DNA of 64,000 bases from the NCBI RefSeq assembly GCF_024323335.1, contig NC_066583.1:361280377-361344376 (forward strand), read 5' to 3'. Of this stretch, positions 10,481 through 21,314 are shown one piece after another. The notes under the pieces were generated by a model, which saw only the letters and a list, made by a program, of their open reading frames with translations, was not told the origin of the DNA and ran no database searches. This DNA is from Lathyrus oleraceus (Eukaryota; Streptophyta; Magnoliopsida; Fabales; Fabaceae). The position numbers were made by a program, and so were the translations under genes. Each line of letters opens with the position of its first letter. Within the stretch, counting starts at the first letter, position 1.

Positions 10481-12413
10481 TGTAACACCCTTCTAAAATA
10501 CCCCAATTATTTAATTAAAATAATAAACATATATCAGAGTAATTATGCAGTTAAGGGTGTCACACAATCATTCATACCATGTTCCAAAATAACTGTCATG
10601 CTCTTTATTTAATCAATTAAACATTTGCATAAATCGCAGCGGATATAAATCAAATCAATCAAAACATGTAACATACTACATGTAAACTGGTTCAACAATC
10701 ATTAACAACATAATTAAAAAGGTTCCCTCCCGATGTTACATCTATCAGAGCATGACCCACTAAGGAGACTACACTAGACTCCAAGCATTCGCTTCTACTC
10801 AACTCATTTCTCGTTACCTGAAAAATAGTTGTAAGGGTGAGTTCCTCAATCGATATAATAAGCATTATAGAATATAATGTCATGTTAAGTAATTTAACAC
10901 ATTAATCACCCTAATCACAACATACAATCAGTAACAGCACATCAGCTCAACATCATACTCAACACCAACATAAAGCACAAGTATAATCTCAAATCATACT
11001 CCATAACAACACAACATACGTATAATATTGGAATACATCCATTCATATTATACGCCATACATAATATATGCAATGAGACTCCACACATGCGGTACCGACT
11101 ATTCTTGAACATATAGTTCAAGCTCACCGATCAAATCCAGATACGGCTACTAAGCTCACTAGTCCCATTCATTTGAGACCTAGTGACTCACTCACTAATT
11201 CCTCACCATGGGAATTAGCTACAGCCCCAAAGGCTATGCTATGCACACTAATCATCTAGCATGCGAACATCAACAACAAATCCACAATGATTCACTCACT
11301 AATTCCTCACCATGGGAATTAGCTACAGCCCCACAGGCTATGCTATGCACGCTAATCATCTAGCAATGCAACATCAACAACACATGTATCAACACATCAT
11401 ATCATGTCAAATAATTAAACATAGTATTAGCACACTCTACTAATACCTATACTGCTCAAAACAACGGGAAATGATCCCTACTACGTCATACATCAGCTAA
11501 GTTACATCACTCAGCCTAAACAACCAAAAACTGCACAACAACAGTTCAGGAAAACCACAAGTCTGCCCATACGCGTATTGCCTATGCCCATACGCGTATG
11601 GCGCATTTCCTCGCCCAACCCATACGCGTATCATCTGTCTCATACGCGTATGCTACGCGTACCACTCTCCCATACGCGTACCAACAGAGACAAAATCTAC
11701 GTTCAAAATATCATTTTCCTCACCCATACGCGTAAGGCCTCCTCCATACGCGTACCAGCCATATCATACGCGTATTGCCTAGTGCCATACGCGTATGACC
11801 AGAACCAGAATTTCCAGATCTGCAATGGCTTTCTCTGCTACGAGATCTATCCAATTCAACCTTCCACAGTCCAAATTTTTCACACAATTCATTCATCTCA
11901 TCTAACACGAATCATACACTTTCGATTTCACAAATTGCTAACCTTTCTACCTCTAATTCCCACGAATTTCTTCCATTTAAATCCCAATTTCGTTCATCCC
12001 AAAAGTTCACAAATTCATCATACATCATTCAATCAGAGGCAAATCAATGGTTTCTCACTACCCATCACATATTATCCCATAATACCCATTAATCGGTGAA
12101 AAACCCCCCTTACCTGAGTTAATCCGGCGAATCTTTAAGCTTCAAGCTTTCCTTCCTTCAACCCTTGTTCCTTTGCTCTTTTTCCACTTTCTGTCTCTTT
12201 TCCCTTTTCACGTGAAAATAACCTTTTTACCAAAAAAATGGGATTTTCTAAATTCCAACTTATATAATTTCCAATAATTATTATCCCAATAATAATAATA
12301 ATAATTCAATAATTCCAAAATAATAATAATAATAATCCAATTATCTAATTAAATTAATAAATATATTATTAACTTAGTTTAAATAATTATCATATTATTA
12401 TCGGGGTGTTACA
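10481..12413 (-). repeat. Tekay 5' LTR (1933 bp)
   Basis: Counterpart of 4010-5942 with the same ends. It carries the promoter that would drive the element, though I could not identify a convincing TATA box. The ACGCGT cluster lies at 11569-11796. Confidence 0.95.
11569..11796. promoter_or_regulatory. Cluster of ten ACGCGT palindromes in Tekay 5' LTR
   Basis: Identical to 5098-5325 shifted by 6471. In this upstream LTR the cluster could act on the element's own transcription, since it lies well inside the promoter-bearing repeat. No experimental support is available from the sequence. Confidence 0.6.
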
Positions 12414-12418
12414 AAGGG
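12414..12418. repeat. Target-site duplication, right copy (AAGGG)
   Basis: Repeats 4005-4009. The Ogre LTR sequence resumes after it with AACCAAGATGCTAAAG, as in the uninterrupted LTRs near 50102 and 63750. Confidence 0.95.
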
Positions 12419-12505
12419 AACCAAGATGCTAAAGATCCTTGAGGCAATGCAAATGCAATATTATGATGCCATGAGGGATCTTTGGGTCAAAATTGGGGTC
12501 TTACA

Positions 12506-13537
12506 GAGACCACAACCTTTTGGAACAAATCAAAGATCATCAAATTCTTCCATAATCATCATATTCTTCTTGGAGATTGCGAAATAAACCAATTCCAAGG
12601 CAAAGATAACCAGATCTGACTCACACATGGGAGAAATTGTCGCGATTATACAACACCAACAAATGAAATTGGGGATTTAGAGACCAAATAAAGGTTTCGA
12701 TATTACCAGGGTTCGATCATTAAGTCACAAACTGGGGAATGCAAAACATGGACACCTCAGTTGGTGAAGATGAACTGCATAGGGGACCCATCATCAGCTC
12801 AAACGGGGATAAGAAGTTGCTTGGGGAGCAACTTATTAACCATGATGGGAATGAACGACAAACTTTTGGGGAGGATAACGTCACTAAACCAACTGCTTGG
12901 GGAAGACCAACAATGTCTCACACATCAAGACTTACCTGTTCTTAGATTGCTGTTAACATTCCTTGCTGAAATCGATTATTCTTAAAGTGAATGTTTTTAT
13001 TATTTAAAGAAAAATAAATATTCATTGATTTATTTCAAAATTATCATGATAAAAAATTCAATTTTAAAACAGAAACAAATAAAAATAGAAATGATTGGAT
13101 AAAAATTCAACTTTATTTAATAGAATGGTATCCCGCAAATGACGAGACTCCATAGATATTTACAAAAGCTTAAAATGGAAATTTACATGGAAAATGACTA
13201 CATTGAATACAATGATCATTACTCTCCCTACCAACTTCAAAACTCGTTGTGTTTGGCTTCGGTTGAGAATGATGAATCAGAACCAAATGACTGCTCAAAA
13301 CTACTTTAAAGATGAGGACCAAACAAATCCAATGACTTGCAATAATCCCTAATTTTTGCCTAGATTTCCCCGAGGTGGGATACTCTATCTACCGGGATGA
13401 ATTTTCTGTTTTACATCTCTAACTTTCGCCTGGATCGCCTTTTGGGTTTTCAATCCATCGAGACGCTCATTTTTGCCTAAGTCGCCCTTTCGGGTTTTCA
13501 ACTTAGCGAGTTGTTATTTTATTTTTTAGGAAAAGTA
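12506..13537 (-). other. Ogre 3' untranslated region (part 1), flank of Ogre A
   Basis: Non-coding sequence rich in short GGGGA-type words, ending in the pattern TTTTTGCCTA...CGGGTTTTCAAC (about 13480) that also precedes the integrase stop in Ogre B (51960-52083). It lies next to a minus-strand integrase tail, so it is read as the 3' UTR of another Ogre into which Ogre A inserted. The first 165 bases match 63837-64000. The GAGAC at 12506-12510 is the likely right target duplication of Ogre A. Confidence 0.6.
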
Positions 13538-13796
13538 TCAATTGACTACATCGGAATTCATAGGACGTGTGAACTCTTCACCATCCATAGTTGTAAGAAT
13601 TAAAGCAACGCCTGAAAAGGCTCTCTTAACAACATATGTGCCTTCATAATTAGGAGTCCATTTGTCCCTAGCATCAGGTTTGAAAGATAGAATCTTCTTG
13701 AGCAAGAGGTCACCTTCTCTGAACACACGAGGCCTGACCTTCTTATCAAATGCTTTCTTCATTCTCTGCTGATATAATTGATCACACATGGCAGTT
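13538..13796 (-). pseudogene. Ogre integrase C-terminal fragment, unit copy 1
   Basis: Encodes about 83 residues matching the last part of the Ogre B integrase (QLYQQRMKKAFDKK and the PNYEGTYVVKRAF stretch). A TGA replaces a Lys codon a few residues before the usual end. Upstream coding sequence is cut off at 13796, where a different LTR begins with TGTAGCGG. No catalytic residues remain. Same fragment at 27320-27577. Confidence 0.85.
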
Positions 13797-16700
13797 GTAG
13801 CGGTAAATTCATGACCATCAAGCTATGGATAAACTTGACGTCAAGAAAACCAGAGTCGCCACCGCGCTTTTAATGTTTCTAAAGAAAAAGGGAAAAGTAG
13901 GAACAAAACCCAAAGATAAGAAGTTTTCAAATCAAAACTAATAAAATTCCATAGATTGCAGGTAAGGGGGTTGGTTACACAGAGGGAAGGTGTTAGCATC
14001 CAAAGTGTCCTAGGTACTCCTAGGGAGCCCTTTTTATGTGTGTATGTGATTTTGGTATAAAAGATATTTGCAATAAATAGAGTGTGGGGATGAGAAAAGA
14101 ATTCATTAATTATATTTTTGTTTTTGACAAGACCTTCGGACTTGTGCCTACGTACCAACATAAAAACGAGGGATCAAAACCTCGTAGTTCGTGGTATCAA
14201 CTTCAAAATGAGTGGATTGCTTTTAATCAAAATTTAAGTTTAAAAGAGGCACAAAGGGCCTAAAATTTGAATGGTTGTTAGTTCGTTTTGTCTTTTGAAA
14301 TTGTAAGTCAATATGATTAGACTTATTTACAAGTTTGATTTGAGAAAAGGGTTTAAAAATGCAATGTCATAAGGCCAAAGTTTCTAATTTGCAATAAAGT
14401 CTATATTTTTAAATCACAAGAAAAATAAGATTTTTGAAAAGGGGGGGAGATTTTGAAATTTAAGAAGTGGGAGGAGATAAAGAGACTAATCCTAAGCATA
14501 AAATTAAAAGTTAAGAGTTGAAAAGATCTGACCAATGGGATGCAATCCAACAGACAAGAATGTCATATAGAAAACCGACCTTTCATTTGGACTTTGAATC
14601 AAGCAATATGAACAAGAAAATAGCAATACGAAGAGCAAGTCATCAAATACAAATAGCCATATTCAAGCAAGCAACTCCACAACTAACAATCTTTTTTGTC
14701 TTCTCATGTATCAGATGACATCCTCCTTGATTAGCTCAGAATAAGGCATTAGACACCGGTTCAAAGTAACAGTTGCATCAAGAACATGTAGTAGGTGAAT
14801 TCATGTGGATCCTAATACTTGGATTAGATGAAAGCTCAAACCACAATAACTTGGTCTCAGAAATATTGGCATTGACCAAGTCCTTTTGGATAGGGAATGT
14901 TGCTTAATTCTAAGTCCAAAAGCTCAGATCAAATCCAACAGTCTACACAAACATTTTTTAGGGTTTTTGTTGTTTATTAAGTAAGGTCAAAATCTAAAAC
15001 CTCTTAAAACACAAAATAAATGGTTAAGAGATTTATCATAGATCAATTAAGGTCAAAGGACCTTAGATAAAAATTTTCGTAATTTTTAAAAAGTCAAAAG
15101 TATTTTTAAACAATTAAAAATATGCACAAAAACAATTAATTCATGAAAATATTAAAATTAATCCAAAAAATAATTTTAATTCAAAAAATGAAAGAGAAAA
15201 ATATTTAATTTTTTTGGTGAAAGTCCCATATTTTTTGGATTAAAAATGAAATTAATATGAATTAATTAAAATAAAGGGACTAAACATAAAAATCAAAAAA
15301 ATAAAAAAAACAAGGCCATCAGATCTCCCTCATTAATTAAGGTGGCATATCTGATGGCCAAGCGCGTGCTTCCACCAAACACTGCAGTCAATGCGTGCAC
15401 ATGCATGGTAATCACTTTGGACGCGTGAGATTAGAACATGAGAATCAGATCAGATGGTCTGGATTGATCCAACGCACCACTAGAGCCCTAGCTCCGGTCA
15501 TTTTCTCTGATGATCACCACCGATCTGGTTCAGGCTCAACTTCATGGAAAATGAAAAGTTAATACACTAATTTGAAGGAAAAATTCTCAGGAGCACGAAT
15601 CTAGCCTCAATTTTCTCCAATTCCAAGTATATAAAAAGATACAGGGATTTGAATTTTGAGGATCATGAATTGAGTTGCTTCGATTTGACCTCAAAGAAAC
15701 TCAATCTTCTTGCCTACATTGATAGGACTTCAGACAACCAAAAATAACAAAGAATGGTGAAGAATTGAGGGAGAATCGAAGAGATGAAGTTTCTGAAAAT
15801 TCACCTTCAATGGAGCCTCAAACTTGCTCGATCTTGATTCTAATTGTGTCTGGCCTTGCTTCAGAAGCTTGTTGGAAGTGATTAAGATCAAGAAATGGTC
15901 CGGACTGTTGGAGTTTCAATCTCAAAACAGATGGAGATTTGAAACTCGATTTTCAAAAGAAAACCTTCAAGATTATCCTTAAATGGTGAGGGTTTAGATT
16001 GCAGGTTCAAAGCTTGGGCATGAGGTCCTTTATTTTGAGTAGTGAGGGTCTTATTTATAGCCAATGAGATTCATTTCCACACACTTCCAATTTGGAAAAA
16101 ATGAGTAATTCTCTTTGCATGCTTGCATGGGCATGTGATAAGCCTAACAAGTGATTTATTCAGGTCCAAAAATGAGTGAGAATCATGCTGAAATCAAATC
16201 ATCTGTCCATGCATTTGTTAAACATAACATTTTTTCCTTATGTCAAGACCTATCCAACCATTACCCACATGCTTATGTTTCAATTTTCCAAGTGGCATTT
16301 TCGAAGAGGTGAAGTTTTGTGATCATTTATGGAAACCATGTTAAATATTTGTGCACAAGCTAATACATTGCAGTCTGCACGTCCAAACCATCTCACAATC
16401 ATTTCAGCTTGCATTTGCAATGGATTTTGGGCCTCACATGCGCCTGAACAGGACCATGCATGGAGGATCCAAGTTCATGCACACACGAGTTTGATCATGC
16501 ATTGCATCAGCTCTTGCTATAAATACACATGCTTACTTCATTTGAAAACGAACCTAAAGGCGCCTGAAGTTCTGCACAACTGATTCCCCAACCTTCCATT
16601 AAAGGAATTCTGAATTTTTTCTCCATTTTTCAAGCTCAAATTTTAACTTCATTGGTTGATCTTTTGCTTCTAAATTCCTTAGCCTTGCTTCCTTGCTACC

Positions 16701-19338
16701 TCAAGATCAAGCTGCACTGAAGATTTGGATTGGATCAAGCTCACACAAACTGCACTTCAAAGGTTTTCACTCCAACTGTTTTCCTTCGAATCTCTTTGGA
16801 TATTGAACATTTTTTGTATTGGTTGGCATCTCTGAAGTCCTCATGTGAGAGGCAATTGATTTGTGGTTTTAATTTTGAGAATTTAACAAGTTCAGATTGA
16901 GTACCTTATTTTTCCATCTCAGATTTCTCCTTCTATGAGAGTCTTGAGCAAAAACTAAGGTCACAGGGGTGACGTACATCACCCCAGCTTTCGAATGATG
17001 TATGGATCGCGTGCTATGGTTGAGGTTTGAAAACCTGCAACTAGTGGTCGGAACTGGTCTTCTCATCGGAGAAGACGGTGGTTTCCACCACCGTCCCCAC
17101 GCGTCCTATCCTCAGCCTTTGGATCCATGTTTCCAGATCTAATCACAGCGCTTCATTGTTATGACTTTATTTAAATACATGTGCCACGCTGTTGACTAAG
17201 GATCACCATGAGTGCGCGCTTCTCATCCACCAGATCAGTCATGTCAATTAATGAAGTGGATCTGACGCCTCAGGATTTTTGCTATTTTTAATTTCTGTTT
17301 TAATTTTCTTTTATTCCATTTTATTTTAAAAATTCATAACTTCTTTATTTGGAATCACAAAAATATGGGACCAATTGCAAAAAATTTCTCTTAAATTCTA
17401 GTTTCTAAAAATGATTTTTAATTATTTTTGTGATTCAATTTAATATTTTTTGTGAATTATCTCATTTCTGGTCATTTTTAATTCATTTAAAATACTTTTT
17501 GATATTCAAAAATGCCAAAAATATTTTCTTAACAGCTTTGGACAATGATGAATCTATGAAAAATATTCTCATCAATTTCTTAATTGATTTGTGATTTATT
17601 TGAGATTTTAGTCCAATTATGTTATTTTTCTTCATTTTTTAATTGTTTAAAATTAGTTTCTGCTTTCAAAAAATGATGAATTTTTTTGTCAAACCTTGTT
17701 TGACCATGTTACACTTATGATGATCCAATTGGACTTTTCGAAATTGATTTGAATTGGATTTAAAGTTGACCTTTATTTGTTCTTTTTATTTCATGTATTA
17801 TTTTAATTTCAAAAAATACCAAAATTATTTTTGTTATTTCTTGACTTCTAAACTTCATCTCACTTCTGTTTACCATTGATTGATGTTGATTCCATTCATG
17901 CTTGATCAATGTGTTTTGCTTATGTCATTTTAATTTCAATTATGTACATTCCATTTCCATCTTCTTCTTCTTCTTTTCTTTTGACCAATGAGTTAATGAT
18001 TGGTGGTTAGCCTTGACATAAGACAGGCTTAACCTTCTCTGATCCAAATCAAATTCATCTAGATCAAAGATCAAGTGAATTGCTTTGTGTCAAAGATAGG
18101 TTGCTTCTTGGTCAAGCAAAAAACCTAAATCCATACAAGGTCATTCTTCTTTTCTTTTGGCATGGCAAGTTGTAGGAGCTTGACTTACTAGTCATGGTCT
18201 CTAACTTGTGTTTAGTTTCCTATAGTTTTATTGACCGACCTCAGATAGGTGTGACTACTATATTAGTCCACTTACGATTGCTTAACATAGCGCTAAATTT
18301 CCTTATGACACACTAACACTAACTACTAATCACTAACATTTAATTCTTGCAATTTACTTTAATGCAATTTAATTTCTTATTCATTTAATTCATATTGTCT
18401 GTGCCCTTTGCTCACTTGAGCTCATGTTTATGTTTATTTCATTTGCCTTCTGCTCACTTGAGCATATTATTGTGTATATACTATTGCTTTGTGTTTATTT
18501 TGTTTTGTTTATGTGAACCAATGCAAATGGAGAAAGGACTTAGATTTAGGACCTTACCTATGCTAAATGGAGTTTGAAGAGCAACTAGGCCTCATGCCTT
18601 TAGAATGTTAAAATTGTTAAAGAGCAACTAGGCCTCATGCCTTTAGAATGCTAAATCTTGGAAGATGAATTGAAAGGACCTCTATTCTAAACTCACTCTT
18701 GTCCATTCTTTCTATTGCATTGTGGAACTTTTTGATTTGTTTGTTCTTGTGTGATAGAGATTCAAAACTTGAGCTAATTAGAAGGACCATTGTCATGGAC
18801 ATCCAAGATAGGAGAGACAAAGCCAATGGAAAAATTCCTAGGAGCTTGATTGTTTATTTGTTTGATTACTTGAGATTATTGCTTATTGCTTGCTAAGTCC
18901 AAAGGAAAGGAACTCTTGGATCATCTTTATGATCTCAAGAAAGGAACTCCAAGTGGTTTTATTTCTCTTCTCTCATCTTTGCATGTTTAGGACCTAGCCC
19001 TTCTCTTCTTCTCTCCACTCTAACCCAAGCCAAATGTTTTGTGCAAACATTAACATTGCTTTCAAAATTAGAAACCTAGGCACTATGCCTTTGATCTTTC
19101 AAACTCTTTTTCATAATACTTATTTTGAATTGAATCTTAAGTCAACTTTGACTTTATTTTGTGAATACTCTTCATCTGCAAATACAACTCACTCAAATTG
19201 TTTTTATGGTTCCAATGGCCATTTGTGTTAAAGCTTTTCATAAACACTAGCTATTAGGTTTGAGTTATCATAGAGGTTGATATAATACTCACATGTATCC
19301 TTAGTGTTGGATTATAAGTCTTCCATGCTTATTATATG
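13797..19338. mobile_element. Composite head-to-head LTR block, unit copy 1
   Basis: The left half (13797 to about 16330) is an Ogre-type LTR in minus orientation starting TGTAGCGGTAAATTC. The right half (about 16330 to 19338) is LTR-like in plus orientation; for instance 18200-18300 is a reverse-complement match to 22990-23075. In the second unit the same block ends at 33711 with CCCCGCTACA. Here it stops short at about 19338, where the zinc-finger segment is joined. No ORF longer than about 85 residues looks real. The block matches 27578-33165 at about 96-97% by eye. Confidence 0.6.
16053..16524. promoter_or_regulatory. Divergent pair of LTR TATA boxes, copy 1
   Basis: A minus-strand CTATAAATAA lies at 16053-16060 and a plus-strand CTATAAATAC at 16517-16525, pointing away from each other about 460 bp apart. 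Each resembles the TATA box of the related LTRs (24625-24631, 45509-45515, 35494-35500). Activity is unknown. Confidence 0.45.
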
Positions 19339-20710
19339 GTCACTTTTATCATACATTAGAAATATTTTCTATTATAAATAAAAATTTCATAATTTTGAGT
19401 ACTAAGTTAATTTGATTGCAACAAATTGTAATTTTAATTTCTAGTGATCTTACTCAGAGGGTATTCATTAGGAGGTTCCACTCACTTTCTAGCTGTGATA
19501 GTAGTGAAAATTAGTGTGTGAAGAAACATTACTTTGAGATATCAAAACACTTATATAATTCTTTAGTTCTCACCACTTAAAGTATTTGAAGGTCTCTCAT
19601 ATAGTGGTTTCTTGGGAACCGTCTATTTCACTTCCATCAAAAAGCTTCTTCCAATTTCTTTTTTTCTTTTTTTTTTTCTTTTTTTTATCTGGTATTTAAT
19701 TTTTACATATGAATATGTGTTTTTCAGGTATCAAACGAATTGTATTGTCGAAGGTGTTCGTTCAAGTTGTTTGAAACATCAGAATCAAACGGTATATTTC
19801 TTTTGATTTGTATGATATTTGATTTTTATGCAATGAATTTGTATTCTTCTATTAAACATAAATATAACATAATTACTACTTTTATTTCCATATAGATTAA
19901 AGATTGATGGCTGTATGTTGGTATTTTTATATTTCAGATGAATGTCAAATGTAATTTGTGTGATAGCATATTCCTTACTTTTCAAAGAATGATTCAGCAT
20001 ACCTTGACTAATCATGTTGAAGCCAAATATGAATGTGATAAGTGTGGAAGAATGTATTTGACTAAGATAGATAAAAAACGTCACATGGATGAGGAGAAAT
20101 GCAAGAAGACATGAAAATGATTGCATAAGGGTTTTATACTTTTGGATGATGGAATGTTTGATGTATATATAAAAAATTACTATTTAGTTACATAAGGGTT
20201 GTATTATTTTAGATGATGGGATATTTTATGTATATATAAAAAATTTCTCATGGTTTAAATGCTACAAACATGAAAAGAGATTTGAAGAAAAATACTCTCA
20301 ACAATTAAGCCATATTTTGATAAGTTTACCCATACTGTGTCATTTATTACAACTAGTAGCAATTTGTCTCTCAACAGCTAGCTTGACATTGAGTTGATTT
20401 GTTTTAATTTCAAAAAATGGATTTATTTATATATTTTTAAAAAAAAAATTAATATTACAAAAAATGCATTATTACAAAACAAAATATAGTAGAAATCATA
20501 ATTATTTTTAAAAATTATATATTAAAAATGATTTTTATGTAAAATTATTTGTAATAGTTTCGATATTAAGTGATTTTTTAAAATTTTGATATCTATTTTT
20601 TTTTTAAAATGATGAAATATCTAAAATAATATTTTAAGAATAACTATTCAAACCAAATTTTCATTTGAAGTTTTTATGAAAAATTTCTTTATATTTTTTT
20701 TACACTAAGT
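19339..20710 (+). other. Segment carrying a captured zinc-finger gene fragment, copy 1
   Basis: AT-rich sequence unlike the flanking LTRs. It joins the composite block at 19338 within the shared bases TA, and ends at a copia-like LTR. The counterpart is 40023-41594, which keeps about 175 bp (40936-41100) lost here near 20245. It contains splice-like signals and the two exons described separately. The rest, from 20115 to 20710, is AT-rich with no gene seen. Confidence 0.55.
19728..20114 (+). pseudogene. C2H2 zinc-finger gene fragment, copy 1
   Basis: The last exon is open from ATG 19938 to TGA 20114 (58 residues). It holds a C2H2 finger (C5, C8, H21, H26) and a second finger of C2HC pattern (C34, C37, H50 by usual spacing, C55). 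A TTTTCAG acceptor at 19721-19727 and a GT donor at 19792 bound a 64-bp exon (19728-19791), and an acceptor ATTTCAG ends at 19937. Splicing 19791 to 19938 keeps one frame open. A different frame of the 64-bp exon encodes a CRRC motif, so the original structure is uncertain. The copy at 40416-40802 encodes the same fingers. It looks like a piece of a host gene carried in a repeat. The intact parent gene is not in the window. Confidence 0.5.
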
Positions 20711-21020
20711 TGTTAGATGAAATAAACTTGGCATTTGAATTTGATCAATAAGGGAAACCGTGTTCTTACATGTTTTAAAGATGTGAATTAAATCATAATA
20801 TAGTTTCAAGGGAAACCTGAAATATTGGACGAACTTTGTTTACCAAAGCTAAAAATATGCAAGTAGTCATTAGTATAAATAGTTGTTATCAATTGTAACG
20901 ATGTACTCATCAGAAAATATAAAACATTTATAAAGAGAAAGCTCCATCGAGCTTTTGAGTTACAAAAGTACTAATTGTTACTTTAAATTTATTAAGTCAA
21001 TTCAATTTATTTTGCCAACA
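20711..21020 (+). repeat. Short copia-like LTR, copy 1
   Basis: A 310-bp stretch begins TGTTAGATGA and ends TTTTGCCAACA. It contains a TATA box at 20874-20880 (AGTATAAATAG) and is followed two bases later by TGGCATCAGAGC (21023-21034), one mismatch from the initiator-Met primer site. This is the layout of a Ty1/copia 5' LTR. No matching 3' LTR or pol is present. Copy 2 is at 41595-41904. Confidence 0.6.
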
Positions 21021-21022
21021 TT

Positions 21023-21034
21023 TGGCATCAGAGC
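21023..21034 (+). promoter_or_regulatory. Primer-binding site after copia-like LTR, copy 1
   Basis: TGGCATCAGAGC differs from the standard TGGTATCAGAGC by one base. It marks plus-strand orientation for the truncated element. Confidence 0.6.
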
Positions 21035-21314
21035 TTGTCACATTGAAATAATTACAAGTTCTGAAGATAGAGAAAAGTAAGAAAGGGGATTTGAATTGTT
21101 TTCATTGTAATAAAAAACTTTTTGCAACACCACACACACAAAAATAAATGCTAACAACACAAGGAGTTTATCCTGGTTCGATTGAAAATCAAAGTTACTC
21201 CAGTCCACCCAACCAAGGTGATTTCGCCTTCAATAAGGACTTAATCTAATAATCTCAACAAATTACAAAAACATTTAAGAGTTTAACAACCTCTTAGCCC
21301 TCTCAAGTATACAA
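21035..21314. other. Non-coding remnant between copia-like LTR and Ogre-like LTR, copy 1
   Basis: About 280 bp with no ORF. It contains an ACACAC run and a stretch (GGAGTTTATCCTGGTTCG, about 21164) that looks like retroelement leader sequence. It is repeated at 41919-42198. Confidence 0.5.

Larger units (their letters stand above)
4010..12413 (-). mobile_element. Complete Ty3/gypsy chromovirus, Tekay-like
   Basis: An 8404-bp element read leftward: 5' LTR 10481-12413, initiator-Met primer site 10465-10476, gag 10355-9735, pol 9734-5985, purine tract 5943-5955, 3' LTR 4010-5942. It is flanked by the 5-bp duplication AAGGG. The chromodomain at the C-terminus of integrase and the gag and RT style fit the Tekay (Del) clade of plant chromoviruses. 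The two LTRs show a single base difference by eye, so the insertion is recent and clearly younger than the Ogre LTR it sits in. Gag and pol share one frame and are separated only by one amber codon. The clade call rests on motif recognition, not a phylogeny. Confidence 0.92.
2079..12505 (-). mobile_element. Ogre A 5' LTR, split by a nested Tekay element
   Basis: The LTR reads TGTAAGACCCC...CCCCGCTACA on the minus strand. Its two pieces are 2079-4009 and 12414-12505. Removing the nested element and one copy of its 5-bp target duplication leaves about 2.02 kb, matching the Ogre B LTRs (48220-50190 and 61793-63836). In the first 160 bases it resembles the Ogre B 5' LTR more than the 3' LTR; for example it keeps a short GTC-containing segment near 2233 that the 3' LTR lacks. 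The right flank is GAGAC followed by sequence also found right of Ogre B. Confidence 0.85.

Noticed and set aside
16329..16583. 84-codon ORF repeated at 30115-30369
   Set aside because: It lies in the composite LTR block, its two copies are recent duplicates, and it spans the plus-strand TATA box. No domain is seen.
19612..19806. ORF with a hydrophobic Phe-rich segment as a membrane protein
   Set aside because: The Phe run is a T-rich pre-splice-site tract read through; the sequence fits intron plus exon of the zinc-finger fragment better.
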